Of a stretch of DNA of 64,000 bases, positions 1 through 11,041 are shown piece after piece. Under the pieces are notes generated by a model that had not been told where the DNA came from, did not search any database, and worked only from the letters and a program-made list of their open reading frames with translations. The translations under genes and the position numbers were made by a program. The stretch is from Prochlorococcus sp. AG-363-P01 (GTDB taxonomy: Bacteria > Cyanobacteriota > Cyanobacteriia > PCC-6307 > Cyanobiaceae): the NCBI GenBank assembly GCA_003278225.1, contig QCGC01000002.1, positions 120,738 through 184,737 of the forward strand, read 5' to 3'. Every line of letters begins with the position of its first letter. The first letter of the stretch is position 1.

Positions 1-4
1 TATT

Positions 5-622
5 TTGGCTGTAAGAAGCCAAACAGCTGTTCTTTTCTTAGTTTTAGGAAGTTGTGCACTTGGGTATCTCTATCAAGGTCCCCCTTTTAGGCTGGGGTAC
101 CAAGGGTTAGGAGAGCCATTATGCTGGCTTGCCTTTGGTCCTTTTGCCACTGCTGCAGCACTATTAGTCCTTTCACCAAGTGGGGCAAACAACTCAGAAA
201 TACCTTGGGGTATTGCAACAAGACTGGGAGCAGGTCCTGCACTTGCAACAACTCTGGTACTTTTCTGTTCACATTTTCATCAAGTAGCTGAAGATGCTGC
301 ACACGGAAAACGATCACCTTTAGTCAGGCTAGGGACCAAGCGAGCAGCAGATCTCATACCATGGTTATTAGGCCTAATATTCGTCTTCGAATGGATACCA
401 ATACTTCAAGGGTATTGGCCAATAACAGCACTTCTTGGAGGCATTAGCTTGCCTTCAGGTATCACATTGATGCTTTTACTAAGAAAGCATCACAATCAAC
501 CTCAACAAATTAGAAATAGCAAATTCCTAGCAATCCGATTTCAGGCTTTAAATGGTTTGGGTTTAAGTCTTGGTCTTGCACTTGGACCAATGATTGGGGC
601 CAACTTAATTAACCAGATCTAA
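5..622 (+). CDS. menA: 1,4-dihydroxy-2-naphthoate phytyltransferase (MenA), 5' end truncated by window edge
   Basis: UbiA-like membrane prenyltransferase C-terminal sequence (CSHFHQVAEDAAHGKRSPLVRLGTKRAA); followed by menC and menE; reading frame is open to the window edge. Confidence 0.85.
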   Translation: MAVRSQTAVLFLVLGSCALGYLYQGPPFRLGYQGLGEPLCWLAFGPFATAAALLVLSPSGANNSEIPWGIATRLGAGPALATTLVLFCSHFHQVAEDAAHGKRSPLVRLGTKRAADLIPWLLGLIFVFEWIPILQGYWPITALLGGISLPSGITLMLLLRKHHNQPQQIRNSKFLAIRFQALNGLGLSLGLALGPMIGANLINQI

Positions 623-626
623 AGAA

Positions 627-1604
627 ATGAGCCTTAAATTAGTTATAAAACCATTCTCATTTCGATTAATTCAAGGACTCAAGACTTCAAAAGGAATTCT
701 TAAAGGGAAACAAGGGTGGTTACTTCGTCTTGAAGACTCAGCTGGTTTTTGTGGATGGGGAGAAGTGTCACCATTTGACAAGTCTGAGCTGGCTCTTTGT
801 GGCAAGTTACTACAAGAAATAAGCTCCAATACTTGTCATCAAGAATTAGAAGATGGTCTACCCACGTGGCCTGGATCTCTTGCCTTTGGAATTGGTGCTG
901 CTTTAGCAGAGCTCAAAGGACTCATTGGAGAAACAAGCAAAGGAGGTTGGGGAACAGCTCCTCAATCGGCAATTTTGTTAGCTAATAATTCATCACTTCT
1001 AAGAACAATTGATTGCTTAGCCAATAAGAAGAGAAGTAAAAAGCTAACTACACATCCAATGACTTTAAAATGGAAAATCGCCATTGAACCACAAGCAAAA
1101 GAAGAGAGTTTGCTTTCTCAAATTTTGGAGCGACTGCCTAATGATGCTCGGCTTAGGCTTGACGCAAACTCTGGACTCACTCGAGCAGAAGCTAAACAAT
1201 GGACTAGCCACTTCAAAAAAGATCCAAGATTGGAATGGTTAGAACAACCTCTGCCTTCAAATGATCTTGATGGTCTGCTGAAATTATCCCATCAAGTACC
1301 TATTGCACTTGATGAATCACTCTTAGACAGACCAAGCTTGCGAACAAGCTGGAAAGGTTGGCAAGTACGTCGACCTCTATTGGAAGGTGATCCAAGGCCC
1401 CTACTCAAAGAATTAGAACAAGGTGTTGGCTACAGAATGGTGAGTACTTCTTTTGAAACGGGTATAGGTCTCCGCTGGATCCACCATTTAGCGGCATTAC
1501 AACAATTAGGGGCAACACCAACTGCCCCAGGCCTTGCTCCTGGATGGTGTCCTGGTGGCCCACTATTTAGCAAAAATCCACAATTTGTCTGGCAGGCTGC
1601 ATGA
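627..1604 (+). CDS. menC: o-succinylbenzoate synthase
   Basis: Enolase-superfamily features (LRLDANSGL, EWLEQPLP, ALDESL) and position between menA and menE. Confidence 0.9.
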   Translation: MSLKLVIKPFSFRLIQGLKTSKGILKGKQGWLLRLEDSAGFCGWGEVSPFDKSELALCGKLLQEISSNTCHQELEDGLPTWPGSLAFGIGAALAELKGLIGETSKGGWGTAPQSAILLANNSSLLRTIDCLANKKRSKKLTTHPMTLKWKIAIEPQAKEESLLSQILERLPNDARLRLDANSGLTRAEAKQWTSHFKKDPRLEWLEQPLPSNDLDGLLKLSHQVPIALDESLLDRPSLRTSWKGWQVRRPLLEGDPRPLLKELEQGVGYRMVSTSFETGIGLRWIHHLAALQQLGATPTAPGLAPGWCPGGPLFSKNPQFVWQAA

Positions 1605-2839
1605 AGAGGTTTTTAACATTGGAATGTATTCCAAAAGATATAAACAAATGCACTAAGCAACTAAGCAAAGCCATAAAAATTGGAGCTTGGATTCAGTTAA
1701 TTCCAAAACTGGGAGAAAGGATCGAAATTCCCGTCCACATGCTTCCAAAAGGGCCTGGATTAGTAATCTCAAGTGGGGGCAGCTCTTCTAGTCCAAATCA
1801 TTGCCTACTGACTTCTACTCATCTAGATCAATCAGCCACAGCAACAGCCTATTGGTTGCAAAAACAAGGAATAAAGGCCGAGCATTCGTTAATTTTCAAC
1901 CCATTACCACTACATCATCTAAGTGGTCTGATGCCTTGGTGGCGAAGCCATCTTTGGGGAGCTAAGCATATCTGGCTGTTGCCTCAATTAATGAGAGATC
2001 CCATTTCATTAGAACTATCTTCCAAGTCTAAGTTTGAAGAGAAAGTTGGTGCGCGACTGCTTTCTTTAGTGCCAACACAAATACAACGCTTACTTTCTCA
2101 TCCATCAGGTTTACGTTGGTTGCAATCTTTTGATGTTATCTGGGTAGGTGGAGCACCCCTACCAACAGATTTAGCGGCAAAAGCTAGGAGCAATCAAATT
2201 CGTTTAGCACCTTGCTATGGAGCAACTGAAACTTGTGCGATGGTAACTATCCTTTCTCCTGATGAGTTCCTTGCAGGTAAAACCGATTGTGGTCACCCTT
2301 TAATCGATGTTGAACTACGTCTCAATAAGAACAATGCCTTACAGATTAGAACCCCAAGACTAGCTTTAGGCAAATGGAACAATGGCCACCTAGAAGGTCT
2401 CCAAGATCAAGATGGCTGGTGGCAATCTGGAGATTCAGCATCCCTAACCAAAGATAAAAATTTGCACCGACTAAAAATTATCGGTCGAATAGATACTGCA
2501 ATTCACTCTGGTGGGGAGACAGTTTTCCCAGAAAAATTAGAAAGTAAATTGTTAAGCGCAATAAGAAAGAGTCAAATACCAGTTAAACATCTTATTTTTT
2601 TACCAATTTCCGACAAAATATGGGGGCAAAGACTAGTTGGTTTATTTAAATGGGAAGTAGAGCTAACTGAAAATGAACAGCAAAAACAATTAACTCATAT
2701 TGATAAGCTATTAAAAACTTGGTTGCCCTATGAACGTCCTCTCACTTGGTACAAATGTCCTGAGCTTTCACCTAATTCAGCAGGAAAATGGGAGCGCTCT
2801 AAATGGAAACAATGGCTCGAAATAAACATAAGGAAATAA
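1601..2839 (+). CDS. menE: o-succinylbenzoate-CoA ligase (AMP-binding family)
   Basis: AMP-binding pattern (SSGGSSSSPNHCLLTSTHL, YGATETCAMVT, GRIDTAIHSGGETVFPEKLE); 4-bp overlap with menC. Confidence 0.88.
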   Translation: MKRFLTLECIPKDINKCTKQLSKAIKIGAWIQLIPKLGERIEIPVHMLPKGPGLVISSGGSSSSPNHCLLTSTHLDQSATATAYWLQKQGIKAEHSLIFNPLPLHHLSGLMPWWRSHLWGAKHIWLLPQLMRDPISLELSSKSKFEEKVGARLLSLVPTQIQRLLSHPSGLRWLQSFDVIWVGGAPLPTDLAAKARSNQIRLAPCYGATETCAMVTILSPDEFLAGKTDCGHPLIDVELRLNKNNALQIRTPRLALGKWNNGHLEGLQDQDGWWQSGDSASLTKDKNLHRLKIIGRIDTAIHSGGETVFPEKLESKLLSAIRKSQIPVKHLIFLPISDKIWGQRLVGLFKWEVELTENEQQKQLTHIDKLLKTWLPYERPLTWYKCPELSPNSAGKWERSKWKQWLEINIRK

Positions 2840-2901
2840 TAATTGCTTATTTTTATAGGGCTAAAGAATGCGCAGTTAATCCAATAAATATTGTACTTCT
2901 T

Positions 2902-3369
2902 TTATAAAGGTCGTGGTCCCAAGTCTATTGAAGATGACTCTAACCAGCGACTAATTGGTGTAGGCAAAGGACAACGCTCCCTAGTTTTTGCATTTATTGC
3001 AACATGTCGAATTAGTCCTAAAGCAACGTTCTCACCTTCTCTCTGAAATTGAGTTTTTACTTGAAAACTCCACATATCAATTTTTTCTGGATAGAGTATT
3101 AAATCCAAATAATTACCAGTAATAATAGGCAAGCGAAAATCAGCCTGACAATGAACAATAGGCAGAGCAAACTCTAAATTCTCATCTTTTTCTATTCCAT
3201 TCGGAAAAATATCATTAACATTCATTCCATACCTTTCAAGACTCTCTTCCCATGCTTCATGGCACCAACGAAAGAGATTATGAAAATGCATTACTCCAGC
3301 AGCATCAGTTTCACCAAACCGAACAACACGCTTTACCACAAGCCAATCCCCAGGGTCTTTAGACATCAA
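2902..3369 (-). CDS. 1,4-dihydroxy-2-naphthoyl-CoA hydrolase (hotdog thioesterase)
   Basis: VVRFGETDAAGVMHFHNLFRWCHEAWEESL hotdog thioesterase signature; next to men genes. Confidence 0.85.
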   Translation of the reverse strand: MMSKDPGDWLVVKRVVRFGETDAAGVMHFHNLFRWCHEAWEESLERYGMNVNDIFPNGIEKDENLEFALPIVHCQADFRLPIITGNYLDLILYPEKIDMWSFQVKTQFQREGENVALGLIRHVAINAKTRERCPLPTPISRWLESSSIDLGPRPL

Positions 3370-3377
3370 AATAAGAA

Positions 3378-4562
3378 TTAGCGATCTACAGAGCCCATAA
3401 TGACGTCAATTGATCCAAGAATCGCCATGATGTCGGCAACTTTGGTGCCTTTAAGAATATGAGGCAATATCTGTAGATTATTTAAATCCGCAGCACGAAT
3501 TTTGAATCTCCAAGGAGTTACATCATTATTGCCTTGAATAAAAACTCCTATTTCCCCCTTACCTGACTCCAATCGGGTATAAAGCTCTCCATTTGGAATT
3601 TTAAAAGTAGGTGCAACTTTTTTGGCAACATACTGATAGTCAAATCCTGTAAATGGACTCCCTTTACCATCAGACATCTTTTTGGCCTCAAGATTTTCTG
3701 TCGGGCCACCAGGAATCATTTCACAAGCCTGCCTAAGAATTTTCAAGGATTGACGCATTTCCTGTATTCGGACTCTATATCTTGCATAACAATCACCTTC
3801 TTTCTCCCAAGCAATGTCCCAATCAAAATCGTCGTAGCACTCATAATGATCGACTTTGCGTAAATCCCATGGAACACCTGAAGCGCGAAGCATAGGACCA
3901 GAAAGGCTCCAATTAATAGCCTCTTCACGAGCAATTGTGCCTAAACCTTCTATACGTCTACGAAAGATAGGATTGTTAGTAATTAATTTTTCATACTCAT
4001 CAATCTTTGGACCAAACCACTCACAAAAATCTCGACATTTCTCAAGCCATCCCCAAGGGAGATCGCAAGCAACTCCTCCTATTCGAAAATAATTATTGTT
4101 GATTAAACGTTGTCCAGTAGCTGCTTCCCAAAGGTCATAAATCATTTCTCTCTCTCTAAAAATATAAAAGAAAGGAGTCTGAGCTCCTACATCTGCCAAA
4201 AATGGGCCAAGCCACAAAAGGTGATTAGCAATACGATTAAGTTCAAGCATTAAAACCCTTATGTAACTTGCACGTCTAGGTACAGAAATGTTTGCCAGTC
4301 TTTCTGGAGCATTAACCACTATTGCTTCATAAAACATTCCAGCCGCATAATCCATACGACTTACATAAGGAACAAACATTACGTTTGTCCTATTTTCAGC
4401 AATTTTCTCCATCCCACGGTGGAGATAACCAATAACTGGTTCACAATCGACAACATCTTCACCATCCAATGTGACTACCAAACGCAGCACTCCATGCATA
4501 GAAGGATGATGAGGGCCAAAGTTGACCACCATTGGCTCCGTGCGCGTTTCCAATTGCGTCAT
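3378..4562 (-). CDS. ndhH: NAD(P)H-quinone oxidoreductase subunit H
   Basis: [22 protein letters not shown], 49-kDa subunit family. Confidence 0.98.
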   Translation of the reverse strand: MTQLETRTEPMVVNFGPHHPSMHGVLRLVVTLDGEDVVDCEPVIGYLHRGMEKIAENRTNVMFVPYVSRMDYAAGMFYEAIVVNAPERLANISVPRRASYIRVLMLELNRIANHLLWLGPFLADVGAQTPFFYIFREREMIYDLWEAATGQRLINNNYFRIGGVACDLPWGWLEKCRDFCEWFGPKIDEYEKLITNNPIFRRRIEGLGTIAREEAINWSLSGPMLRASGVPWDLRKVDHYECYDDFDWDIAWEKEGDCYARYRVRIQEMRQSLKILRQACEMIPGGPTENLEAKKMSDGKGSPFTGFDYQYVAKKVAPTFKIPNGELYTRLESGKGEIGVFIQGNNDVTPWRFKIRAADLNNLQILPHILKGTKVADIMAILGSIDVIMGSVDR

Positions 4563-4607
4563 GAGGCCAATAAAGAAAGTGAGTTAAATAGATCTTAGGA
4601 AGGAACT

Positions 4608-5519
4608 ATGCAAAACCCATCTCAGAGTAAATCTTTAAATTTTCTACATCTTCCTGTGATGGCTCATAGGGTCCTTGAGTCAATCAAAAATCTACCCACA
4701 GACCTGCTTCATGGCGGCTTAATGATTGATGCGACACTTGGAGCTGGTGGTCATTCTGCTCTCCTGTTAGAAAGCTATCCAAATCTAAAGGTAATTGGCA
4801 TAGATCAAGACCCCTTTGCTAGAGCTGCTGCGGCAAAGCGTCTGGCACATTTTGGGTCAAGAGTAAAAATTCTTGGAACAAATTTCGCAAATTTCATACC
4901 ACCAGACAAAGCAATTTTTGTTTTAGCCGATTTAGGTATAAGTAGCCCACAATTAGATAATGCAAATAGAGGATTTAGCTTTCGACTTGATGGCCCACTA
5001 GATATGAGAATGAACCCTAATGAAGGTATTACAGCAGGCGAACTAATTGCAAAATTAGAAGAAGCAGAGCTTGCAAATATTATTTATGTAAATGGTGAAG
5101 AAAAGTACTCCAGAAAAATTGCAAAGAGAATAAAAAAAGATTTATTGAAATATGGGCCTTATCAAAGTACTAGTACTTTGGCCTATGCAATAGCAGGTTG
5201 TTATCCACCTAAGCTACGTTATGGGCGAATACATCCTGCAACTCGAACATTTCAAGCACTGAGAATTGCAGTTAATAATGAGCTAGAAGTTCTTGATAGA
5301 CTTCTGGCTCAAGCACCAAGTTGGCTTCAAGCTGGAGGATTACTAAACATCATTAGCTTTCATTCCCTAGAAGATAGGCGTGTAAAATATACATTCTTAA
5401 ATGATGATCGATTAGAAAGAGTCACACGCAAACCATTTCAAGCAGAGTTATCAGAAATAACTAGAAACCCTAGAAGTAGAAGTGCAAAGTATCGAATTGC
5501 TCGACGCAAACCTTTTTGA
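4608..5519 (+). CDS. rsmH: 16S rRNA (cytosine1402-N4)-methyltransferase
   Basis: [43 protein letters not shown] motifs. Confidence 0.97.
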   Translation: MQNPSQSKSLNFLHLPVMAHRVLESIKNLPTDLLHGGLMIDATLGAGGHSALLLESYPNLKVIGIDQDPFARAAAAKRLAHFGSRVKILGTNFANFIPPDKAIFVLADLGISSPQLDNANRGFSFRLDGPLDMRMNPNEGITAGELIAKLEEAELANIIYVNGEEKYSRKIAKRIKKDLLKYGPYQSTSTLAYAIAGCYPPKLRYGRIHPATRTFQALRIAVNNELEVLDRLLAQAPSWLQAGGLLNIISFHSLEDRRVKYTFLNDDRLERVTRKPFQAELSEITRNPRSRSAKYRIARRKPF

Positions 5520-5591
5520 ATTTAAATATTGCTAATTTAAAAATCAAACAGGATATCAATTAAAACTACGAATTAAATTATTCTATCAATC

Positions 5592-6761
5592 TTATAAAGA
5601 TAATCTATCTTTTTTTAAGTCTTTAACAACTTTTACAATTATATTAATAGCACTTTTTACCTGAGATATTGTTGTCTCTTTCCCAAGACTAAGTCTTAAA
5701 GAAGCTTCGGATTCTTTAAGAGTTCTTCCTATCCCTCTTAAAACATGAGAAGGAGCGCCATTCGAACAAGCTGAAGCACTGCTGCAAATCAAATTAGAAC
5801 GTAATGAATGCTGCAATTGACTCCCTCTTACGCCTGGAACTGTAAAATTCAAGTTGTTAGGTAAGCGATATTCCATAGAACCATTCAAAATTAAATCTGG
5901 AATCTCACTTTTTAAATCAGTCCATAATTTATTTCGCAAAGAGCTAAGGTACTTCTGACGAGTGTTTAAAGTTTCAAGAGCCAGTTCTGCTGCTTTTCCC
6001 ATACCGATTGCCAAAGGAATAGGGACAGTTCCTGGCCTTAGACATTGTTCTTGTCCACCACCCCATTGTAAAGGATGAATTGGTATATTTTCTCTAATTA
6101 TTAGCGCTCCAATTCCTTTTGGACCGTAAATTTTATGCCCACTTAAAGTTAAAAGATCTATACCTATTTCATCTATATCAAAATCTATTTGTCCAAAAGC
6201 TTGCGCAGCATCAGTATGGAAAATAACACCTTTTTGCCTGCATAGGCTCGATAACTCAGCTAACGGTTGCAAAACACCTATCTCATTATTGGCCATCATA
6301 ATGCTGACCAAAAAAGTATCATTTTGGAAAGACTGAATAAGCTTTTCAGCAGAAAGAATACCTTCAGAATCAGGTTGTAATTCTGTGAGAGAAAAACCTT
6401 CTCTTGTCAATTGCCGCAGAGGATCAAGCACCGAATTATGTTCAGTGGAGACAGTGATTAAATGTCCTGGTTTCCCAAATTCAATAGCTTTTGCACGAGC
6501 ATGACCTAATAAGGCTAAATTGTTAGCCTCGGTAGCCCCACTTGTAAAAATCAATCTCTCTGGTTTTACCTTTAAAATTGATGCCAATTTTTCTCTCGTC
6601 ACGCTTAAGGCTGCAGAGGCATACAGACCAGCAGTATTTTGACGGCTAGAGGCATTCCCCCAAAAGTCTTTCCAATAGGGTGCCATGGCCTCTAAAACCT
6701 CAGGGTCACAAGGAGTAGTGGCTTGATAATCGAAATTCAGAGGAGCTTGTTGATGAATCAC
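5592..6761 (-). CDS. cysteine desulfurase (NifS/IscS family)
   Basis: FDYQATTPCDPEVLEAM, TSGATEANNLAL, HTDAAQAFGQ, SGHKIYGPKGIGAL, SSASACSNGAPSHVL. Confidence 0.95.
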   Translation of the reverse strand: MIHQQAPLNFDYQATTPCDPEVLEAMAPYWKDFWGNASSRQNTAGLYASAALSVTREKLASILKVKPERLIFTSGATEANNLALLGHARAKAIEFGKPGHLITVSTEHNSVLDPLRQLTREGFSLTELQPDSEGILSAEKLIQSFQNDTFLVSIMMANNEIGVLQPLAELSSLCRQKGVIFHTDAAQAFGQIDFDIDEIGIDLLTLSGHKIYGPKGIGALIIRENIPIHPLQWGGGQEQCLRPGTVPIPLAIGMGKAAELALETLNTRQKYLSSLRNKLWTDLKSEIPDLILNGSMEYRLPNNLNFTVPGVRGSQLQHSLRSNLICSSASACSNGAPSHVLRGIGRTLKESEASLRLSLGKETTISQVKSAINIIVKVVKDLKKDRLSL

Positions 6762-6927
6762 GCTAGTAAAAGGTGGCTTTTCTCGCGCATAAGCAATTTT
6801 TCTGCTTACATGAATTGCCCAAGAGAAAGCAGCGTAGAGGACAAAATCTTCTTAGGCTGGTTTCCATAAGCATCAACAAATGAATGCTTAAAGTCTTCAA
6901 ATTTCAATCAGTCTTCTTCATTGCTTA

Positions 6928-7653
6928 ATGAGTGAACCTCCAACCCCCATTAATGAAGTTGTGAACCAAGCACGAGTGCTGTTGGTTGACGACGAGCCAG
7001 GTATCAGAACAGCTGTTCAGGCATATCTTCAAGATGAAGGATTTGATGTCACTACAGCAGTAGATGGTGAAGAAGGTTGGCAAAAAGCCAAACAATTATT
7101 TCCAGACGTTGTAATTAGTGATGTCATGATGCCTAGATCCGATGGCTATGCCCTTTTACAGCGCCTGAGAGAAGACGAGAGGCTAGGAGGAACACCAGTG
7201 ATATTCCTTACTGCAAAAGGAATGACAGTTGATCGAACTCAGGGCTACCTTGCTGGTGTTGATGATTACATTTCCAAACCATTTGACCCAGATGAACTCA
7301 TTGCAAGAGTACGCAATGTCGTCAAGCGACAAGAAAGATTATTAGCTGAAGCAGCGAGATTTGCTGATGCAGATGTAGGACAAATGGCCAGGCAAATTAC
7401 AGAAATACGTTCAATGCTTACCCAAGGAGAAGCTTCTCCATCTAGAGATATCTCACTGCCAGACTTTACGCCAAGAGAAGCAAGTGTTCTGCAACTAGTA
7501 GCAGAAGGACTAATGAATAAAGAAATTGCCAGGAAGTTAGAAACATCAATTCGCAACGTGGAAAAGTATGTCAGCAGACTATTTATCAAAACAGAAACAT
7601 CTAGTCGCACTGAACTAGTAAGATATGCTCTTGAAAATCATTTAGTTACTTGA
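6928..7653 (+). CDS. Response regulator with REC and LuxR/GerE HTH (Ycf29/NarL-like)
   Basis: REC domain (LLVDDEPGIRTAVQ, VVISDVMMPRSDGY, KPFDPDEL) and C-terminal LuxR HTH (FTPREASVLQLVAEGLMNKEIARKL). Confidence 0.88.
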   Translation: MSEPPTPINEVVNQARVLLVDDEPGIRTAVQAYLQDEGFDVTTAVDGEEGWQKAKQLFPDVVISDVMMPRSDGYALLQRLREDERLGGTPVIFLTAKGMTVDRTQGYLAGVDDYISKPFDPDELIARVRNVVKRQERLLAEAARFADADVGQMARQITEIRSMLTQGEASPSRDISLPDFTPREASVLQLVAEGLMNKEIARKLETSIRNVEKYVSRLFIKTETSSRTELVRYALENHLVT

Positions 7654-7750
7654 GTCATTGAGCCCAAGCTAGATAGCTCAAATAATAATCTCAATAATAC
7701 TTGAGCAAAAAATCTTTAAAGGTTCAAGAATCAATTGTAAAGTTAATTGT

Positions 7751-8464
7751 TCACGACTTTCTAAATTCCATTAACTGTGAAAAGTAAAAAGGAGCTTTAT
7801 TTAGTTTACTTTTTATTAGTTTAAACCCACATTCATTTGCGGCCCTAACTATCCCTTCGGCACGCAAAGTATATGCGCGAGTCGTTTTACTTGAACCAGG
7901 AAAGAATTGACCAATTCGTTTCAACAATGCCAATAAAGGAGTATAAGGGGCAAAACTAACTATTAATCTTTCTGCAGACAAGCTACAAAGATGACGAACC
8001 ATTCCTTCAGCTGGTTCTTGTGGGTAATGAATAAATACATCTAAACAAATCACTGTGTCAAATAAGCCACTAACACTTTCTAAATCTGAAGTGGTCAATG
8101 CAAGTCGAGTTAAATCAAGATCTAAGGCCTTTGCTCGTTTTTTTGTTTCGTCCACCATTGCCTGTGAAATATCACTCGCTGAAATTGACCCAACACCCAT
8201 TGCAACCAAAGGCAAACAAAGACTTCCTACTCCGCAACCAGCATCACAAAAACTCATCTCACTCAAGTCTCCAAACTCTTTCACCCAAGCAAGGACATCA
8301 TCCACAGTCTTTTGATGACCTAAGCGGATATTCCGTTGAACGTTACTAACGTCATCACTTTCGCTATAGATTCGATTCCATCGATCAAATCCCATTCCAT
8401 TGAAATAGCTTTCAACCTCTGCTTTTTCTGCCTGTTTAAGTTTTTCCAATGGTTCAAGAGACAT
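7751..8464 (-). CDS. chlM: Magnesium-protoporphyrin IX methyltransferase
   Basis: SAM methyltransferase (FCDAGCGVGSLCLPLVAMG) with N-terminal VESYFNGMGFDRWNRIYSESDDVSNVQRNIR typical of ChlM. Confidence 0.95.
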   Translation of the reverse strand: MSLEPLEKLKQAEKAEVESYFNGMGFDRWNRIYSESDDVSNVQRNIRLGHQKTVDDVLAWVKEFGDLSEMSFCDAGCGVGSLCLPLVAMGVGSISASDISQAMVDETKKRAKALDLDLTRLALTTSDLESVSGLFDTVICLDVFIHYPQEPAEGMVRHLCSLSAERLIVSFAPYTPLLALLKRIGQFFPGSSKTTRAYTLRAEGIVRAANECGFKLIKSKLNKAPFYFSQLMEFRKS

Positions 8465-8490
8465 TAATTAAAATTCGTTCCGTCGGAATC

Positions 8491-9645
8491 TTAATCAGCT
8501 CTCTGCCAACAAAAAGCATCACGTTCAAAATTTATATGCCATCGAAGCAGTTTTCGTAAGGGTTTCCCTATTAAAAAATCAACTAATTTCTGTTCTTTTC
8601 CTAGGACCAAGCGAGGAGAAACGGTAGCTGCCCAAATTGCAGAAGCAGGATCTCGACCCCATTTCATAAGATTCTGAGATGCTTGCAAAAGAGGAACAGT
8701 TGTCCCTACAAGGGTTCCATTCTGAAGCCTGCAGGAGCCTTTCTCGGACAGAATCAAACGATGATCCCACTCAAATTGACCATCCTGAAGGCCATAAGGC
8801 GAAATTGCATCGCTTACCAAAACCAATTGCTTTGAAGCCAGCTTTTGCAATAGCACAGCAAGATCTGGATGAACATGGACCCCATCAGCTATTAATCCAA
8901 TCGAGATATCACTATTTTTCAGTGCCTCTCCTATAGGACCAGGTGAGCGATGTTGCAAACCAGGCATAGCATTAAATGCATGAGTAAGCATAGTCACACC
9001 ATTTTCAAAAGCACGGTGACAAATGGGTGCATCAGCAGAAGAATGACCTAACGAGACAACTATCCCAAGACTCTTAAGCCTCCTGATCACTTCTAAAGAG
9101 CCACTCAATTCTGGCGCTAATGTCACAATATCAATCTCATTTTCGAATCCCTGAATACGTTCTTCTAAAGCAGACAAACTTGGCAAACATAAATGCTCAA
9201 GAGCATGCGCACCATTTCTATTTTTAGATAAGAATGGACCTTCCAGATGGGCGCCAAGAAGTTGGCAACTTGTAGAGCTATGTTTTCTTCGTGCCTCGCG
9301 CAGGACCTCTAATCCCAAATGTAAAGAAGAGACAGCACAACTAATAAAGGTTGGACAAATTGCTTCCACACCATCGATCCAAAGTTGATCTAATAAATGA
9401 AATAATTTAGGAAGCTCATCAAAAGTCAACTCAGAAAAAGACAGACCAAAACCTCCATTAATTTGCAGGTCTATTCCCATTGGACTCAGCCAATCTCCTT
9501 GCCAATTATCACCAGCCATCGCTGACCCATGCTCCATTAGTTGAACCGATTGGATGATGTCCTGAGCATCTAAAAAAACACACCAACAATTTGGATCAAC
9601 ATTATTTTTTGGCTTTGGCAAGCGAACATGAGTAAGCCGACGCAT
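8491..9645 (-). CDS. nagA: N-acetylglucosamine-6-phosphate deacetylase
   Basis: Amidohydrolase features GIDLQINGGFG, GAHLEGPFLSKNRNGAH, SLGHSSADA, THAFNAMPGLQHRSPG. Confidence 0.9.
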   Translation of the reverse strand: MRRLTHVRLPKPKNNVDPNCWCVFLDAQDIIQSVQLMEHGSAMAGDNWQGDWLSPMGIDLQINGGFGLSFSELTFDELPKLFHLLDQLWIDGVEAICPTFISCAVSSLHLGLEVLREARRKHSSTSCQLLGAHLEGPFLSKNRNGAHALEHLCLPSLSALEERIQGFENEIDIVTLAPELSGSLEVIRRLKSLGIVVSLGHSSADAPICHRAFENGVTMLTHAFNAMPGLQHRSPGPIGEALKNSDISIGLIADGVHVHPDLAVLLQKLASKQLVLVSDAISPYGLQDGQFEWDHRLILSEKGSCRLQNGTLVGTTVPLLQASQNLMKWGRDPASAIWAATVSPRLVLGKEQKLVDFLIGKPLRKLLRWHINFERDAFCWQRAD

Positions 9646-9703
9646 TTAATTTTCTTGCAATGTTGACAAATAAGAGACAATGAATTCCTATTCATCCTGA
9701 AAA

Positions 9704-10276
9704 GTGGACTCTGCATCAAGCCCATTACATTCAGCAAAAGCTGAACTCAAACCTCTAGTGGCAGTAGTCATGGGTAGTGACTCTGATCTTGAAACACTGA
9801 AGCCAGCAATAGATATTTTGCAAGAGTTTGGCTTAAAAGTCCAAGTGCGCATTCTTTCTGCCCATCGCACACCCCTTGAAATGGTTAACTTTGCTAAAGC
9901 AGCCGAAACACAAGGACTGAAAGTAATCATTGCCGGTGCTGGAGGAGCTGCCCACTTGCCAGGAATGATTGCATCACTTACATCAATACCTGTTGTTGGT
10001 GTTCCAATTCAAAGTAAATATCTTTCTGGTATCGACTCAATGTATTCAATTCTACAAATGCCAAGTGGTATACCAGTGGCAACTGTAGCCATAGGGGGCG
10101 GTCTGAATGCAGGGCTATTAGCCGCACAAATTTTAGGAGCTTTCAACAATAAAGTTAAGCAAAGAGTGTCTGATTATCGAAAATCTCTTCATGATCAAGT
10201 AATTAATAAAGATAAAAGCCTAGTAGACATAGGCACTAACGAGTTTTTATTACAAAAAAAAGCAAATAATCTCTAA
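9704..10276 (+). CDS. purE: 5-(carboxyamino)imidazole ribonucleotide mutase
   Basis: VVMGSDSDLETLKPA, ILSAHRTPLEM, AGAGGAAHLPGMIAS. Confidence 0.97.
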   Translation: MDSASSPLHSAKAELKPLVAVVMGSDSDLETLKPAIDILQEFGLKVQVRILSAHRTPLEMVNFAKAAETQGLKVIIAGAGGAAHLPGMIASLTSIPVVGVPIQSKYLSGIDSMYSILQMPSGIPVATVAIGGGLNAGLLAAQILGAFNNKVKQRVSDYRKSLHDQVINKDKSLVDIGTNEFLLQKKANNL

Positions 10277-10345
10277 ATTTACTATTCATCCTCTCTGGAA
10301 ACTGTAAATTAGATAAATAGATTTAGATATTAATGAGTTCACCAA

Positions 10346-10981
10346 TCAACCATCAGAAATTATATTTAATTCGACTAGCTTATTAATAACAATTTCCACG
10401 CAAATATCTAAATTTTCTCTACCAGTATCAATTTTTAATTCTGGGTTTTGAGGCTCTTCATATGGGCTTGATATACCTGTGAAATCCTTAATTTCTCCAG
10501 CTCTTGCTTTTGCATACAGTCCTTTAGTATCTCTTTGCTCACACATTTTTAAATTCGCTGCACAATAAATCTCTAAAAAATCCCCTTTTTCCACTAAAGA
10601 TCTAGCTTTTTCTCGATCCAAAAGAAATGGAGACACAAATGCTGTGAGAACGATTACACCTGCATCAAGAAAAAGTTTGGCGACTTCACCAATACGTCGA
10701 ATATTCTCTTCTCTATCAACATCAGAAAAGCCCAAGTCTTTACAAAGGCCATGACGAACATTGTCACCGTCAAGAACATATGTCGATAGACCACGTTCAA
10801 AAAGAACAGTATTCACAGCGTTTGCCAAAGTGCTCTTCCCTGAGCCAGATAACCCCGTAAACCAAAGGATTGCACTTTTATGACCTCTTTTCTTTGCTAT
10901 TGCTTTCCTATTAACCGAAGCTTCATGCCAAACAATATTTTCAGCCTTCGGTGTTCCCCCTGCTTCTGATTGGTCACCCAT
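10346..10981 (-). CDS. cysC: adenylylsulfate kinase
   Basis: WFTGLSGSGKSTLANAV, YVLDGDNVRHGLCKDLGFSDVDREENIRRIGEV. Confidence 0.97.
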   Translation of the reverse strand: MGDQSEAGGTPKAENIVWHEASVNRKAIAKKRGHKSAILWFTGLSGSGKSTLANAVNTVLFERGLSTYVLDGDNVRHGLCKDLGFSDVDREENIRRIGEVAKLFLDAGVIVLTAFVSPFLLDREKARSLVEKGDFLEIYCAANLKMCEQRDTKGLYAKARAGEIKDFTGISSPYEEPQNPELKIDTGRENLDICVEIVINKLVELNIISDG

Positions 10982-11041
10982 TTTCGAAGAGTTAATTCAA
11001 CACCTATTGTCCACAAGAATGGAACCAAAAGCTCATGGACC

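Noticed and set aside
87-317. Antisense ORF inside menA
   Set aside because: No family resemblance; explained by shadow coding opposite a well-supported gene
3743-4092. Antisense and alternative-frame ORFs inside ndhH (3743-3934, 3856-4092)
   Set aside because: Fully nested in the clearly identified ndhH frame with no independent ribosome site or known domain
7266-7610. 114-aa antisense ORF inside the Ycf29-like regulator
   Set aside because: Low-complexity Ser/Leu-rich translation typical of a reverse frame of a coding gene
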